DNA of 64,000 nt from Coriaria nepalensis (Eukaryota; Streptophyta; Magnoliopsida; Cucurbitales; Coriariaceae), in NCBI GenBank assembly GCA_027186245.1, contig CP114482.1, positions 4,035,001 through 4,099,000 of the forward strand. Reading direction: 5' to 3'. Positions 48,789-60,068 of the stretch are shown here, one piece after another. Under the pieces are notes generated by a model, which was not told the origin of the DNA, ran no database searches, and saw only the letters and a program-made list of their open reading frames with translations. The position numbers and the translations under genes were made by a program. The first letter of the stretch is position 1, and every line of letters begins with the position of its first letter.

Positions 48789-50349
48789 TCATCTTAATCC
48801 TTTCATAAGACTGACCACTTCATTCATGTTAGGTCGCTTCTCATGCTCTCTTTGCACACAAAGTGCCGCAATCTTAATCACTTCTTTGAGATGCTTTTCA
48901 TCAAAATTCCCATTCAGATCTGGATCGACGAGATATTTGAATCTTCCTTCCTCTATTAAACCACTTGCCCATTCCATTATCATTTTCATAGCACCACCAA
49001 GGAGCTTCTCAATAGGCTTTCTTCGAGAAACAAGCTCCAAAAGAAGAACTCCAAAGCTATAAACATCACAACTCATAGCAACTTTTCCTATTATGGCATA
49101 TTCGGGTGCCAAGTAGCCTAAGGTGCCCGTTACTCGTGTTTTCATGTTATCTGGACTTCCATCAATTTGCTTTGCCCACTTGAAATCAGCAATTACCGGC
49201 TCGAAATTTTCATCTAAGAGCACATTTGTCGCCTTGAGGTCTCTATGAATGATGGGGGGTGTTACCTTATGGTGTAGGTACCTTCAAATTCATTATGACA
49301 TCATAATGTAATTAATTGTGGATTAATTTCCATATTTTGTGTCATGTAAACCATTTTGGAAGGCTATCAAAATGGGGTTACCACAAGCCTTTTGCAACGC
49401 CAAATGCAATCTTCACTCTCCTATTCCAATCCAAGTGGGATGTATGAGAATTTTGTCCATGAAGATGAGAATGCAAGCAAAGATTTGGCATGTACTCAAA
49501 GATCAATATATGTTGATCGTCCTCGACACAAAATCCTCTCATATACAACAAATTCCTGTGCCTAACCATACCATCAATGTACAATTCTGTCTTGAATTCT
49601 ATGTCTGACAGAGAACAACTAGCGTTCTTCCACTTCCTCACTAGTACCTGAATTCGTATCAAGCACCAAAATGAATGCTAGATAACTAATATCAAACTCT
49701 GTTAGGCGTAGTATACTTAATATGCATCATCAAGCCAATTTTTTAACAGCTTATTTTGGGGAAAATAGGCAACTTAACATGATAATAGAGCATCAAGTCT
49801 CAAACCACGCAAATTCGTTGAGTTGTTTCTACGCTCAAGGCCTTTATATTGGGCTTTCATCTCTCAAGCTTTCCAAAACTCACAAATGACCAACGTTTAC
49901 AAACAAAAAAAGAAGAAGAAGAAGAATAGGGTAATATGATAAAAGCATTCAGTAATTAATAGGTTCTAATTGGTTTTAAACCACCTAGTTCTCTTTAATT
50001 CTTATTGTTCTATCATGTAAATTTCCTAATGTTGTTCAATTACAATCTGTACTCTGCACATTACACATAGTAATGCTATTTCTTCCATTATGGTTCATGT
50101 TAGGCTCAACTCTCAAGTTACTAAGCGGAATTAACTTCACTAAATTTCAATGAGTCATGTTTAATGTTGGGAATGGATCATAATTTATAACTAATCGAAA
50201 GTAGACATAAATTATATATACACTTGAGTGCCGTTCTTCATTCTTCTCACGTAAACGGCTCTGAACCATCCTTGTCCGAGCTCGTTGTCCTCACTAAAAC
50301 CATTGGTTGCTTCATGCAGCTCCTTCAATGTGTATCTTCCATCTATCAT
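48789..50349 (-). CDS. PTI1-like protein kinase homologue, 3 exons, 294 aa, catalytic motifs altered
   Basis: Exons: 50349-50224, 49647-49382, 49281-48789 (885 nt, open throughout, GT-AG). It resembles the PTI1-like tyrosine/serine kinase group (RYTLKELHEATNGFSEDN, EYMPNLCLHSHLHGQ, GYLAPEYAIIGK, CDVYSFGVLLLELVS). Changes at key sites: the glycine loop reads GQGWFRAVY (third Gly to Arg), the VAIK lysine position reads VLVRK (Arg), and DFG reads ADFKWAK (Gly to Lys). HRDLKATN and APE remain. The N-terminal acylation region of the family is missing: the only ATG in frame lies just before the kinase domain, with a TGA upstream. The open frame suggests an expressed pseudokinase; a young pseudogene is the alternative. 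Confidence 0.82.
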
Positions 50350-51250
50350 CTTCTCTTCCTCTAGATAGTAATCTCATCCAATTAAGCAACAACATTAATA
50401 AAGGACTTGTAGTAATATGAACTAGGTAAAATTAGGATAAATAAATAAATAAAATAAAATAAAATAAATTAAGTAACTCATTGTAATCTAAGCACCCTTC
50501 ATCTACATGATTGATTAAATTCTCAGAAACACAACACTTGAGATTGGAGAGCATCGAAAGCATTGTGAATTAGTGGCACCAAAAATCCAATAGAGTTCCA
50601 TCTCTAACTAATATGCATGTTATAGCTTAGATTCTCTCAAACTCATAAACAAATATGTTGGCCCACTCAATTAATGGTCTGCCGGCCGGCCGACAACATT
50701 AGACTGCAATATAGTTGGCTAAAAATTATATGTTGGCAAGATGATAGATGGATTAAAATAAGGTTTATAAAGTCAAAGATGTGAGTTGGCCAAAAAAAAG
50801 TCAAAGATATGATATACTCACTTAGGATCAATTATATATAAATAAATATATTCACTAATATAAAGACAAAGTTGAAGTAAGCTAGCAAAATGGATATTAG
50901 GGTTGTCCAACGGGTCAAATTTGACCCTATTTGACCCATTGTATGTGGATATTCGTTGTTTTGATTGGATTAAGCATCTGATTAGATAAAAAGAGGAGGT
51001 AGTATCTCCGATCCGTACTAATATGCACAAAATTGGAGCGGATGGTTGGATACTAGTTTTTTTAATTATTATTATTATTATTTTATTATATACATAATTG
51101 TATATATTTAAATTAAGGTGTATATAACTATATCTGTTAATTGTATATATTTATATAAGATTATATCAATTAAAATATATACATATATTTCCAGAAAATT
51201 AGATGGTCTTCCTGAACATACCTTTTATTTAGTAGGTAACTATGAGATAT
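50350..51250. other. spacer upstream of the PTI1-like gene
   Basis: AT-rich, with no gene recognised. Around 50890-50940 (ATATTAGGGTTGTCCAACGG) and 52090-52105 (ATCCCTAATAGATAT) the sequence carries words in opposite orientation that could be remnants of element ends around the minisatellite. This is weak. Confidence 0.4.
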
Positions 51251-51517
51251 CTTTCAAAGTTTGAAGGGTTAAATTATGTGAGATGTCATTCGACCTTCAA
51301 CCCTTCTAAGAGATTCAAATTATCTGAGACGTCGGTCTAAGATGTCCTTCGACCCTTCGACTCTAAAACCCTTCGACCCTTTCACCACAAACCGACATAT
51401 AAGATGTCGATCTGTGCATCTTAGGACCTCGAAGCCTTTAACTCTTCGATCACTGATCGACATGTAAAATGTCCTTCAACTCTTAGAGTTACTTTACAAG
51501 TCGAAGGGCAACAACAT

Positions 51518-51920
51518 GTGAAGGGCTGTTCACCAACCTTTAGCATTACTCTATGGGTCAAAGGGTCTCAACATGTGAAAGACCATTCGACCCTTAGAGT
51601 TACTCTATCGGTCGAAGTGCTTAGACCTGCGAAGGGCCTTTTGACCCCTAGAGTTACCCTATGGGTCAAAGGGTCTCGATCTGTGGAGAATCCTTCGACC
51701 TTTAGAGTTACTCTACAGGTTGTGGGGCCTCGACCTGTGAAGGCCTTTTCAACTTTTAGAGTTACTCTATGGGTCGAAAGGTATCGACTTGTGAAAGGCC
51801 CTTCGACCCTTAGAGTTACTCTATGAGTCGATGGGCCTCTAAGGGTCGAATGACCTCAACCTATGAAGAGCCCTTCGACCCTTAGAGACTTAGAGTTATT
51901 CTACTGGTCGAAGGCCATGA
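51518..51920 (+). repeat. 54-bp minisatellite (about 6-7 copies), in frame
   Basis: A unit of 54 bp built on CTTAGAGTTACTCTATGGGT plus TCGAAGGG-type words repeats from about 51530. Because 54 is a multiple of three, the plus strand is an open frame of 18-residue units (consensus TFRVTLWVKGxRxVKxPS) for 102 residues before a stop. Units differ by several substitutions. Related GACCCTTCGA words continue on both sides (51290-51500). There is no evidence that it is translated. Confidence 0.85.
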
Positions 51921-52208
51921 AAAGTCTTTCTACTTATAGAGTAACTTTATAATGTTATCCGATATATCGGATACTCACAAAAACTAGTCAAATCGGGTAG
52001 CCTATCCGACTAATTTGTTTAGATAATTATCTAATCCGTATCCGATCCTATTCACTGGATCAAATCGGGTAGGATTAGATACAGATATAATGCTCATCCC
52101 TAATAGATATGTAATCCTGGCCCATGAGCAAGTAGAAAAGTTATTGAATTTCTCAACTTTTGAATTCGACATCTGAGATAGAGTTCTACAGTTGAGTTGA
52201 GTGACTAT

Positions 52209-53961
52209 TGTAAGCTGTTTTGGGCTTGACTTGTGTTAAACCTTCTATAAGTTGTTACTTAGCTTCTTCCAATACATAGCAGTTAGAATTAGTTAGCTTT
52301 TCTTAACTGTACCCTTACTCTAGTTACTCATTTAGCTATTAGCTCGATGAGCTTAACTCCATTGACTAGAGGTGGCAAAATAGGCCCGGCCAGTAGGAGC
52401 ATGTATGGCACGACCCGATAAAAGCACGATATGAGTATAAGCACGACATGGGTGTTGAACCGTGTCGTGCCCAACTATGTGGGCACGTGGGATGGCACGG
52501 CACAACACAAATTTCCCGTGCCGACCCAGCACAGCATGGCCCTTTTATGTCCGTCCGAAGGACAGGCTCAAAAGTGCCTCTTAATCTTAGGAGTTTTTTC
52601 TCTGGAAATCATTTTGTATGTTAAAAACCTTTTGATTAATACAAGATCTTATTTGGCCAAATAATATTTATTACAGTATTTATAATTATTAATTGTACTA
52701 ACTTCTAATTTACTAAATAACAATTATTAGGAACGATTAACAATATAAAAAACATGTATTACATTATTAGTATTTTACTAATCACTTTAAAATTCTTCAT
52801 TTATTTAAAATTAATTCTTTTTTAAAGTAAGCTTTCGAGCTCACGGATCGGAACAAGCTCACAGTCCAAAACAGGTATATGGGCCAAAATAGGCTCACAG
52901 GCCAGCACGACACGTTTATAGCCCGTTATTGTATATGTTTTGTATCGTATCCTTATTTTTAGGCATGAGCACGACACAACATAATCTGCATAGTGCCGAA
53001 GTCATGCCGTGCCGACCCATTTTGTCACCTCTACTACTGACCAAATTTATTTATAGCTCGTAATCATCCATCTTGTTATAATTAATTAAAAAGATTATTC
53101 TGTTGCGTGGAATTTGACATGGTATTAGAACCATCCCATAAATTTTTCTCACTCATTTTATCGGGAGACAAACAGAGTAAGTTTTCATCATCTCTCACGA
53201 TTCAGCTCCATTTGCTTCAAATCTTATAATAAAGATCGACTCGCTGAATTTCAAATATGTCTATGTGCACGTTTCTCGATCTAATTCCTTCAATAAATAC
53301 CGATGGCAGCTCAAGAAGGCGATGCGGCCCAGACTGCTCCGATTGCAAATTCCAGTCCGAATCCACTTTCTGATTTTATCCATCTGTTGTACTTACACCC
53401 ATCTAAAACACTTGGTGTTAATTTGGTTTGACAACAACTGATTGGGACAGAGAATTATGACATTTGGAGAAGAGCGATGATGATTGCTCTGTTAGCAAAG
53501 AAAAAGTGAGTTATCGTTGATGGATCGTGTGTTATCTACTAGAGAAATGAAATCTTTTACAACATGAATGGGATCGATGTAATGCCATTATTCTCAGCTG
53601 GATAATGAATACCGTTTCAAAGGAATTATTTGGAGGGATAATTTATTCTACTATTGCAAGTCTTATATGGAAAGATCTTCGAAAAAGATTCAGTAAGATT
53701 AAGTATTCAAACCATATTTTCAATACATAGGCAAGAAGCCTTACAAACCAAATACTGGCCATTATGCTCAAATTTCCATAGATGATCAGACACAATCAAC
53801 TGACAATCCAGATCAATCAATACAACCAACTCAGAACCCACAAGTGCAAAACTTCTACATTAAAGTTCAATATCAACAAATAGTGCAAATGCTAAATAAA
53901 GATAATGCACCAATCACCTAGAACGTGGCAAACTTGGCAGGTACATCTATAGCCTACTTAG
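52209..53961 (+). mobile_element. copia remnant: 5' LTR plus gag only
   Basis: An LTR-like sequence ends GGAATTTGACA at 53119, followed by primer-binding sequence TGGTATTAGAACC. At 53303 a gag frame starts MAAQEGDAAQ. It contains the copia N-terminal motif (YLHPSKTLGVNLV, then a stop, TENYDIWRRAMMIALLAKKK) and degenerate gag (WIMNTVSKEL) to about 53940. No pol or 3' LTR is present; the remnant ends at the solo-LTR candidate at 53962. The LTR start at 52209 is approximate. With the MITE removed the LTR is about 235 bp. Confidence 0.7.
52367..53033. mobile_element. hAT-type MITE inserted in the copia 5' LTR
   Basis: A 667-bp element with terminal inverted repeats TAGAGGTGGCAAAATAGG and, read inward from the right, TAGAGGTGACAAAATGGG, the classic plant hAT terminus. 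Flanking 8-mers CCATTGAC (52359-52366) and CTACTGAC (53034-53041) match at 6 of 8. Subterminal regions repeat GCACGAC/GTGCCG words (GGCACGACCCG, GTGCCGACCC) on both sides. No transposase is present. Confidence 0.82.
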
Positions 53962-54781
53962 TGTTGGAAAAATTAGCATATCAACATGCTATATTTATGC
54001 TTGATTTTGAGTTGGGCCTACTTCGTTACAAACGAAAGGTCAAAGTTGATTCAGATTCTCCTCAGTGAGAGCATTGAATCGGTATATGGTATGCTCAAAA
54101 TAATTAATGGGTGAATGAGAAATCGAATCTCAAAGTGCAACCATTCGAATTGTTTGAAGGAGAAAAAAATGAAGGAGAAAATTGTATCCCACATTGGAAA
54201 GGGTTACAAGTGGGGAATGTTTATATAGAATTGCACATTTATTAATGGGTAATAAAATATAAGCTAGAATGCTCTCTCTTGCGCGCGCCTGCAGGGGGGT
54301 GCAAATCCGGACCGGATCGGGCTTAGCTCATGTGCGCCTGCACCTGGGCACGCTGAATATTGGCCGGAAAACGACCCGGTTTGCCTTGGCCCTCTTTTTG
54401 TTTTTCTCCCGGATATTTTTTTTTTCTTCTTCTACAGAAGATGAAATGATGAAATTTAATTTCATCATATTTAAATATGAATTAAACCCAAATTAATTCT
54501 CATTAATCTCCTCTTCCCTTATGAGCCTATAAATTGACAAATTCCTTCCATTTGAAAACACACCAACAAAAACCGAAAACTCTCTCTTTTCATTCCTCTC
54601 TTTAAAGTTATAAGTTTCTAGTATGGTAGAGTTCGAGCCACTATTTGAGTTCATCGGGACTAGTTCAGTGGTGCGCCGCTTCTATTCGTCTCTGTTGTAT
54701 TTTGGGAGACAGATGTCGTTCAACCTTCTATACTGACGTGAGGAGGCAAATCTGTTTTAAGAAAATTGTTGCATAACATGC
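53962..54781 (+). repeat. candidate solo LTR (copia type)
   Basis: Starts TGTTGGAAAAATTAG, a frequent copia LTR start, and ends around AACATGC. The 5-mer CTTAG stands immediately before (53957-53961) and immediately after (54782-54786), as a target duplication would. The interior has a transcript-leader-like block (CTTCTATTCGTC, TTTTGGGAGACAGATGTCG). The 3' end lacks the expected CA, so the right border is uncertain. Confidence 0.5.
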
Positions 54782-54799
54782 CTTAGTTTGATTCTCTGT

Positions 54800-55115
54800 T
54801 GTTGTTCTATTCCGTCTTTTCAAATTCTGCTCTATTTTGTTTTTCTACTATGTTCTATTTTTACAGATTTTATTATGTTCTACTTTTTCTGTTATGTTCT
54901 ATTTTTACAGATTCTATTCTATTATGCTTTTTATATTCTGTTCTATTTTTACAGATTTTATTCTGTTATGATTTTCTCTTATGTTCTATTTTATAGATTC
55001 TATTCTATTCTATTTTACTATTCTATTCTATTTTTTACAGATTATATTATGTTATCTTTTTTTTATTCCGTTATATCTTTACAAATTATATTTTACATAC
55101 TATTCTATTTTACAG
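54800..55115 (+). repeat. T-rich degenerate tandem repeat
   Basis: Units of about 40 bp around TTATGTTCTATTTTTACAGATT recur six or more times with drift. The Phe/Leu/Tyr-rich frames across it are compositional. Confidence 0.75.
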
Positions 55116-55734
55116 CATCACTATTTTCTTAGTTATTATTTACCGTATTATGTTTATTATATATATACATATTCCTCCTACCCTTAGTTCACATTCAAAT
55201 CAATCATGTTGGATAATAGTAGACTCAAAGCCAGCAATAACATGACACATTCCTTAGACAGTTTGATAAATTCTAAACATTGTTCATCTCCCCCATTCTC
55301 AATAACATTTCCAAATGGTTAAAAAACAACAAGATATCCAAGACCAGTCATAATTTCATCCAGTATTACGAGCTTTTCGTACCAAACGTTAAATATAATA
55401 TGCTTTTATTTCTCAATTATCTACGGTTAACAATGTATTTGTATCCTTTTTCCCAATAATTATGTTTTTTAGGATCTAATCGTAACCCTCAAAATATTTC
55501 TAACTAAAATTAACATAAGAAAAAAAAGGAATAAAAGGAGGATTTTTTTTAGCATTCCTAAACTATACCAAATAATAAAAGAAGGGAGTATTTTTCTAAA
55601 TTTTTAAATTTGGAAGGATCTTAATTTAATTTAATTAAAACTAGAAAACAAAACGATGACACTTGATTAAATGTCATCACAGAGATGGCACTTAATCGAT
55701 AAGTGTCTGTCCCTCAATGATTCAGCAATAAAAT

Positions 55735-55860
55735 TTAAGGAGAGAAAGGGTGAAAAGAAGAGAAAGATAGAGAGAAGGAAAGAAAGGGAGAGGAATAGCG
55801 TGGAAGAGAAAAGAAAAAAAGGGGAAGGGAAAAAGGCAGAAGAGAGAGAGAGGGAATGAA
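55735..55860 (+). repeat. purine-rich (GA/AAG) tract
   Basis: About 125 nt of almost pure A and G (GGAAAGAAAGGGAGAGG-type). Low-complexity sequence with no coding signal. Confidence 0.85.
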
Positions 55861-55893
55861 AGTGGAAGGAAGAAGAAATCAGATACTCCATCC

Positions 55894-56101
55894 CATAATT
55901 TGTTTGTAACCTACTGTAAGTATAAATCTTGGTTACAATATGAGAATGATTTTCAAGATACTTAATGACTATTTATGATATTATTATAGTTTGTTATCAT
56001 AATTTGTTTGTAACCTATTATAAGTACAAATCTCAGTTATAATATGAAAATGATTTTCAAGATACTTAATGACTATTTATGATATTATTATAGTTTGTTA
56101 T
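55894..56101 (+). repeat. 104-bp tandem duplication
   Basis: Two adjacent copies (55894-55997 and 55998-56101) both begin CATAATTTGTTTGTAACCTA and both contain ATGATTTTCAAGATACTTAA. They differ at about ten positions. A recent local duplication. Confidence 0.92.
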
Positions 56102-57479
56102 CGTAATGGATCGTCTGTTACGATTATCAAATTAATTAAGAATGATTTTATATGAAATACAGTTATGATCCGTATTATTATCACATTAAATGATTTGATT
56201 TGATGAATCAAAATGATGATAGTTAAGAGGATGTACGTGTACTTCAATGTATTCCACAATAGCACATGCGTGGTCATGAATAATATAGTTAATACCTCAT
56301 ATTCATGTAAACAAAAATTAAGGGGTTGTAAGTGAAATAATAAGAGAACTAATATAGAAAAGTTAAGTATCGTATCACTTTCTTGAAAAAAGGGTCGAGA
56401 TCCAATGAAGAGATGATGATGAAAACTTATGTTAAGTTATGTCAAGGCATGAAAGAACTTTGGGTAAAATCTGATCGGGTAGCTTTCTAGATTTCTCATT
56501 GTTTGCGCATGCAATTGGTATGCACATAGGGCGCAAAGAAAAAAAAAAGAAACATGCATGTTATGGAAAACTCTTAGAGCATGCATCATCTACAATCACG
56601 GTCTGCAACTATTTTCTACTTGTTTGGCGAGAACTCACATCTTACTCCCATGTTGTAGATATTAAAAGTAAACAACCAATTTAACCTTCATGATGTACTT
56701 GCAAGAATGTGCTATATAGGCATAGGTGGCATGAGTACCAAGACAAAGTTTCGTTGTGGATTTTCCGTATATGTTAAATAGTTTTTGATAAAATACGGAT
56801 GATAAGATAATGTTTTGTATTATATAACTACTTTGTTTTAACATGTTGTATTTTATTATCATCTACAAAACCTATTTCGTAAACGATGATTGTAATAGTA
56901 AGAAACTGTTATCAAGTAATATTATAAAAGTAGGAATAATAAAAAAATAAAAAATAAAAATAAAAATAATTCTACCAATATTTTAAAATTTTATTTGATA
57001 GTAAGTGAAAGTAACGATCTGAATAATATGAGTCACTACAGTTGATATTAGAGTAATGTTCTCCTACCCCACTCTGCATCATCATACCAACTCAGCAAGT
57101 TCAAGTAAGTACATTTAGTTCATTTGTGCAAAAACTTTAGTTAATTAAAAACTAGATAATGAATAAGGAGGAATAATATATTTGATTACATGAGATAGAA
57201 TTCTCAAGTAAGGGTTTGTGCACTCTTGATATAAAAAATTATTAGGCAAACATAAATCTACAGATTTGATTGTAAATGTTTACATGTCATCAATTGTATT
57301 TCATGATTATGCCATGTTTTATTGAGTAAACTATTTTATTGAACGGTGCTTGAAACTAAAGAGTTAATACTAGTATTATCTTCCAAATGTTAAGACTATA
57401 TGCCAAAAGTTGTTAAAGGAAATACAAATATAAGTATTAGAGCTACTCGAGCTAATTCAATACTAGATGTATTGAGTAA
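56102..57479. other. spacer
   Basis: AT-rich. No gene or element was recognised. Confidence 0.45.
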
Positions 57480-58025
57480 AGAGCAAGAGTTAGCAATGTT
57501 GATTGTAAAATAGAGTGGATGTATTTGCTTAATTTTAAGTCTTGTTCTAACACCATGTTAAATTTTTATAGTCCAATTATTTCTTCTCTTATAAAATATT
57601 ATAGAAGAAAAGAGATCTTTTTATTTATAGACCAACCATATTTCATTTTCCTAAGCGACGAGGGATAATTTCAAACAAATATTATTTAAAATTTTCAATT
57701 TAATCTAAATTCAAATTTTATGAAAAATTAGGATGAATTTCTCTAAACTTTGATATAATTATAATAAATACCGTTAAAATTACAATAAAAACCTTATTTT
57801 GAAACCCTCATATTTCACATAAAAAATATCCTAAATTCTAAAATTTATCCCAAATAAATTATTTATTTTATTTTTCATCCCAATTATATATATATTTAAC
57901 CTACTTCATTATTTTAATAACTTTTCATCTTATTCCCCGTTATTTTTACCAACTCCTTTAACACCAAGTCGTCACCACCATCGACCACTACTATTGAGAA
58001 ATTTCTAAAATTTTAAATTTAACAA
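57480..58025 (+). repeat. dispersed ~550-bp repeat, copy 2
   Basis: Direct-orientation partner of 44390-44950 (see that entry), roughly 75-80% identical by eye, without any insertion. Confidence 0.8.
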
Positions 58026-59050
58026 GCATGCCTCTTGGGTCGGGTTTTTGTTTGTTTTGGTTGTTGTTTCCAACTTTATTATTGACCCACTTTTTCCTTA
58101 GGAGGCCCGAAGATTTTTTGATGGGTTTGTCGTTTTTTTATCTCTCGCAAGAAAGCTTACTTTTGGCCAAAAAAGAAAAAAAAAATGATAATATATATCT
58201 TAAATAGTTAATAAAAATTTACTTCCGTAAAAAGCTTACAAAATTCTAAACCATGACATTTATATAATATAAACACGTTAAGTAGAAAATTTTGATTGAT
58301 TGGTTGGCACAACAATTTTTTTTAACTACAAAACGATACTTCTAATAGTAATTATTAGAATTAATCACATATTAATATGTTACAACCTTTTTTATGTCAT
58401 TAATGTATATACGCGTGAAGTATAAGAGGTATTCGTGTCATCCATCCTATGTTGCAAATAGAACATAACTACTAATAATTAGAAAGTTAACACTTAACAG
58501 ACTGCTAATTAAGTACTCTAATAACTGGGGTCATGACAGGATGGAAAGAAGCAGGGAATGGGCAGTCGTACGTTTAAACACACCGTTTTAGGATCAAGGG
58601 TCTATATGACAGTAAGTGGTTCAGCAGTCCAAATGGAGTCCGCGCCATCGTGGTAAGAACTCCGAACCCATATTACTGACCTGAATACCTAATGCAATTA
58701 GAGCTAAAAACTAGACTTGGATGACCTACGAACCCATTTTGATTAACTTCATATAGTTCATATAATATATAATATAAATTAAAATTAAAATTAACCTATT
58801 AAGTTTTAAAATAATTATAATAAACATTTGAAGAGTTAATTCTAATTTCCTCATAGATACGACTTATTTCTCGAAAGAATATTTTATTACTTACCAAAAT
58901 TCTCAATCCTTCCGCTTCAAAACGGCCTAGATTTGGAAAAAGGAAAATGGACAAAGAAATTTAAACAAGAAATGCGCCTGAATTTGAGAAAAAACAGCCA
59001 TATGCATGACATAAATGAAACCGATTCATCCGTAATACATGCATAATACG
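58026..59050. other. spacer
   Basis: Nothing recognised apart from short A/T homopolymers. Confidence 0.45.
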
Positions 59051-59370
59051 AGTTTTTTGTTTTTGTTTTTGTTTTTGTTTTTGTTTTTGTTTTTGTTTTT
59101 GTTTTTGTTTTTGTTTTTGTTTTTGTTTTTGTTTTTGTTTTTGTTTTTGTTTTTGTTTTTGTTTTTGTTTTTGTTTTTGTTTTTGTTTTTGTTTTTGTTT
59201 TTGTTTTTGTTTTTGTTTTTGTTTTTGTTTTTGTTTTTGGTTTTGTTTTTGTTTTTGTTTTTGTTTTTGTTTTTGTTTTTGTGTTTGTTTTTGTTTTTGT
59301 GTTTGTTTTTGTTTTTGTTTTTGTTTTTGTTTTTGTTTTTGTTTTTGTTTTTGTTTTTGTTTTTGTTTTT
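59051..59370 (+). repeat. (TTTTTG)n hexanucleotide array, about 53 units
   Basis: About 320 bp of near-perfect GTTTTT units. The interruptions are one TTTTTGG (about 59239) and two GTGTTT variants (about 59281 and 59299). Read on either strand it gives long Phe-Leu or Lys-Gln dipeptide frames, which are artefacts of the repeat. Interruptions cluster in the right third. Confidence 0.97.
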
Positions 59371-59399
59371 TTCCTTTAAATAAACAGAAAAAAAACAAA

Positions 59400-60037
59400 C
59401 ACCATGCGTTACAATTTACCAATTTCAAAGCTTGCTGGACAATCAATATATTAATTATTATGAACTACTATGCCTGTAATTAGCATGGTGTTGATGTGCT
59501 GTTGCGGTTCGCCGCATATACGAGGCAAACCGATAACGTGTCTTTCCCTTCTAGTTTACACAAGCGAAATAGCAATTAGGAGTCCTAACACGCAACTAAC
59601 ATATCATAAATGTTTTCTTCCACATTCTAAGAACATTATAGAAAATGTGTTTTCATTTTCGAAGGCAATATAATGATATTATATCTTGTAAAAGACAACT
59701 TATCATAGTTAGCGATGAATTCAAGAATTCCATCTCGATGAGTTAAATTATTTTATCAAACTTAAAATTTTATCATAAAATTATTTATATTGTATGATTC
59801 AATTCTTAAATGCCTATTTTTAACTTTGTTGAAATTAAAATGTTTACCTTAATACTATTAAAATTTCATAAATAAATCTTATAATTTTTATTTTACTTTT
59901 ACCCACTTTAATTTTTATATAATATTTTAATCCATCCTAAAATTTCTTCTTGGATCCATCCTTATTGCTAGGCTCACATGCACTACTAGATCAATGGTTT
60001 TGCTAATATGGAAATTGATTTGCAAAAGCAAATTTAG

Positions 60038-60068
<31 letters not shown>

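Noticed and set aside
54788..55187. Phe/Tyr/Leu-rich open frames
   Set aside because: Compositional result of the T-rich tandem repeat; three overlapping frames look equally protein-like.
59051..59370. Interstitial telomere repeat
   Set aside because: The unit is TTTTTG, not TTTAGGG.
58961..59446. 161-residue Lys-Gln repeat protein (and Phe-Leu frame on the other strand)
   Set aside because: Pure translation of the TTTTTG hexamer array; no flanking exon, domain or start context.
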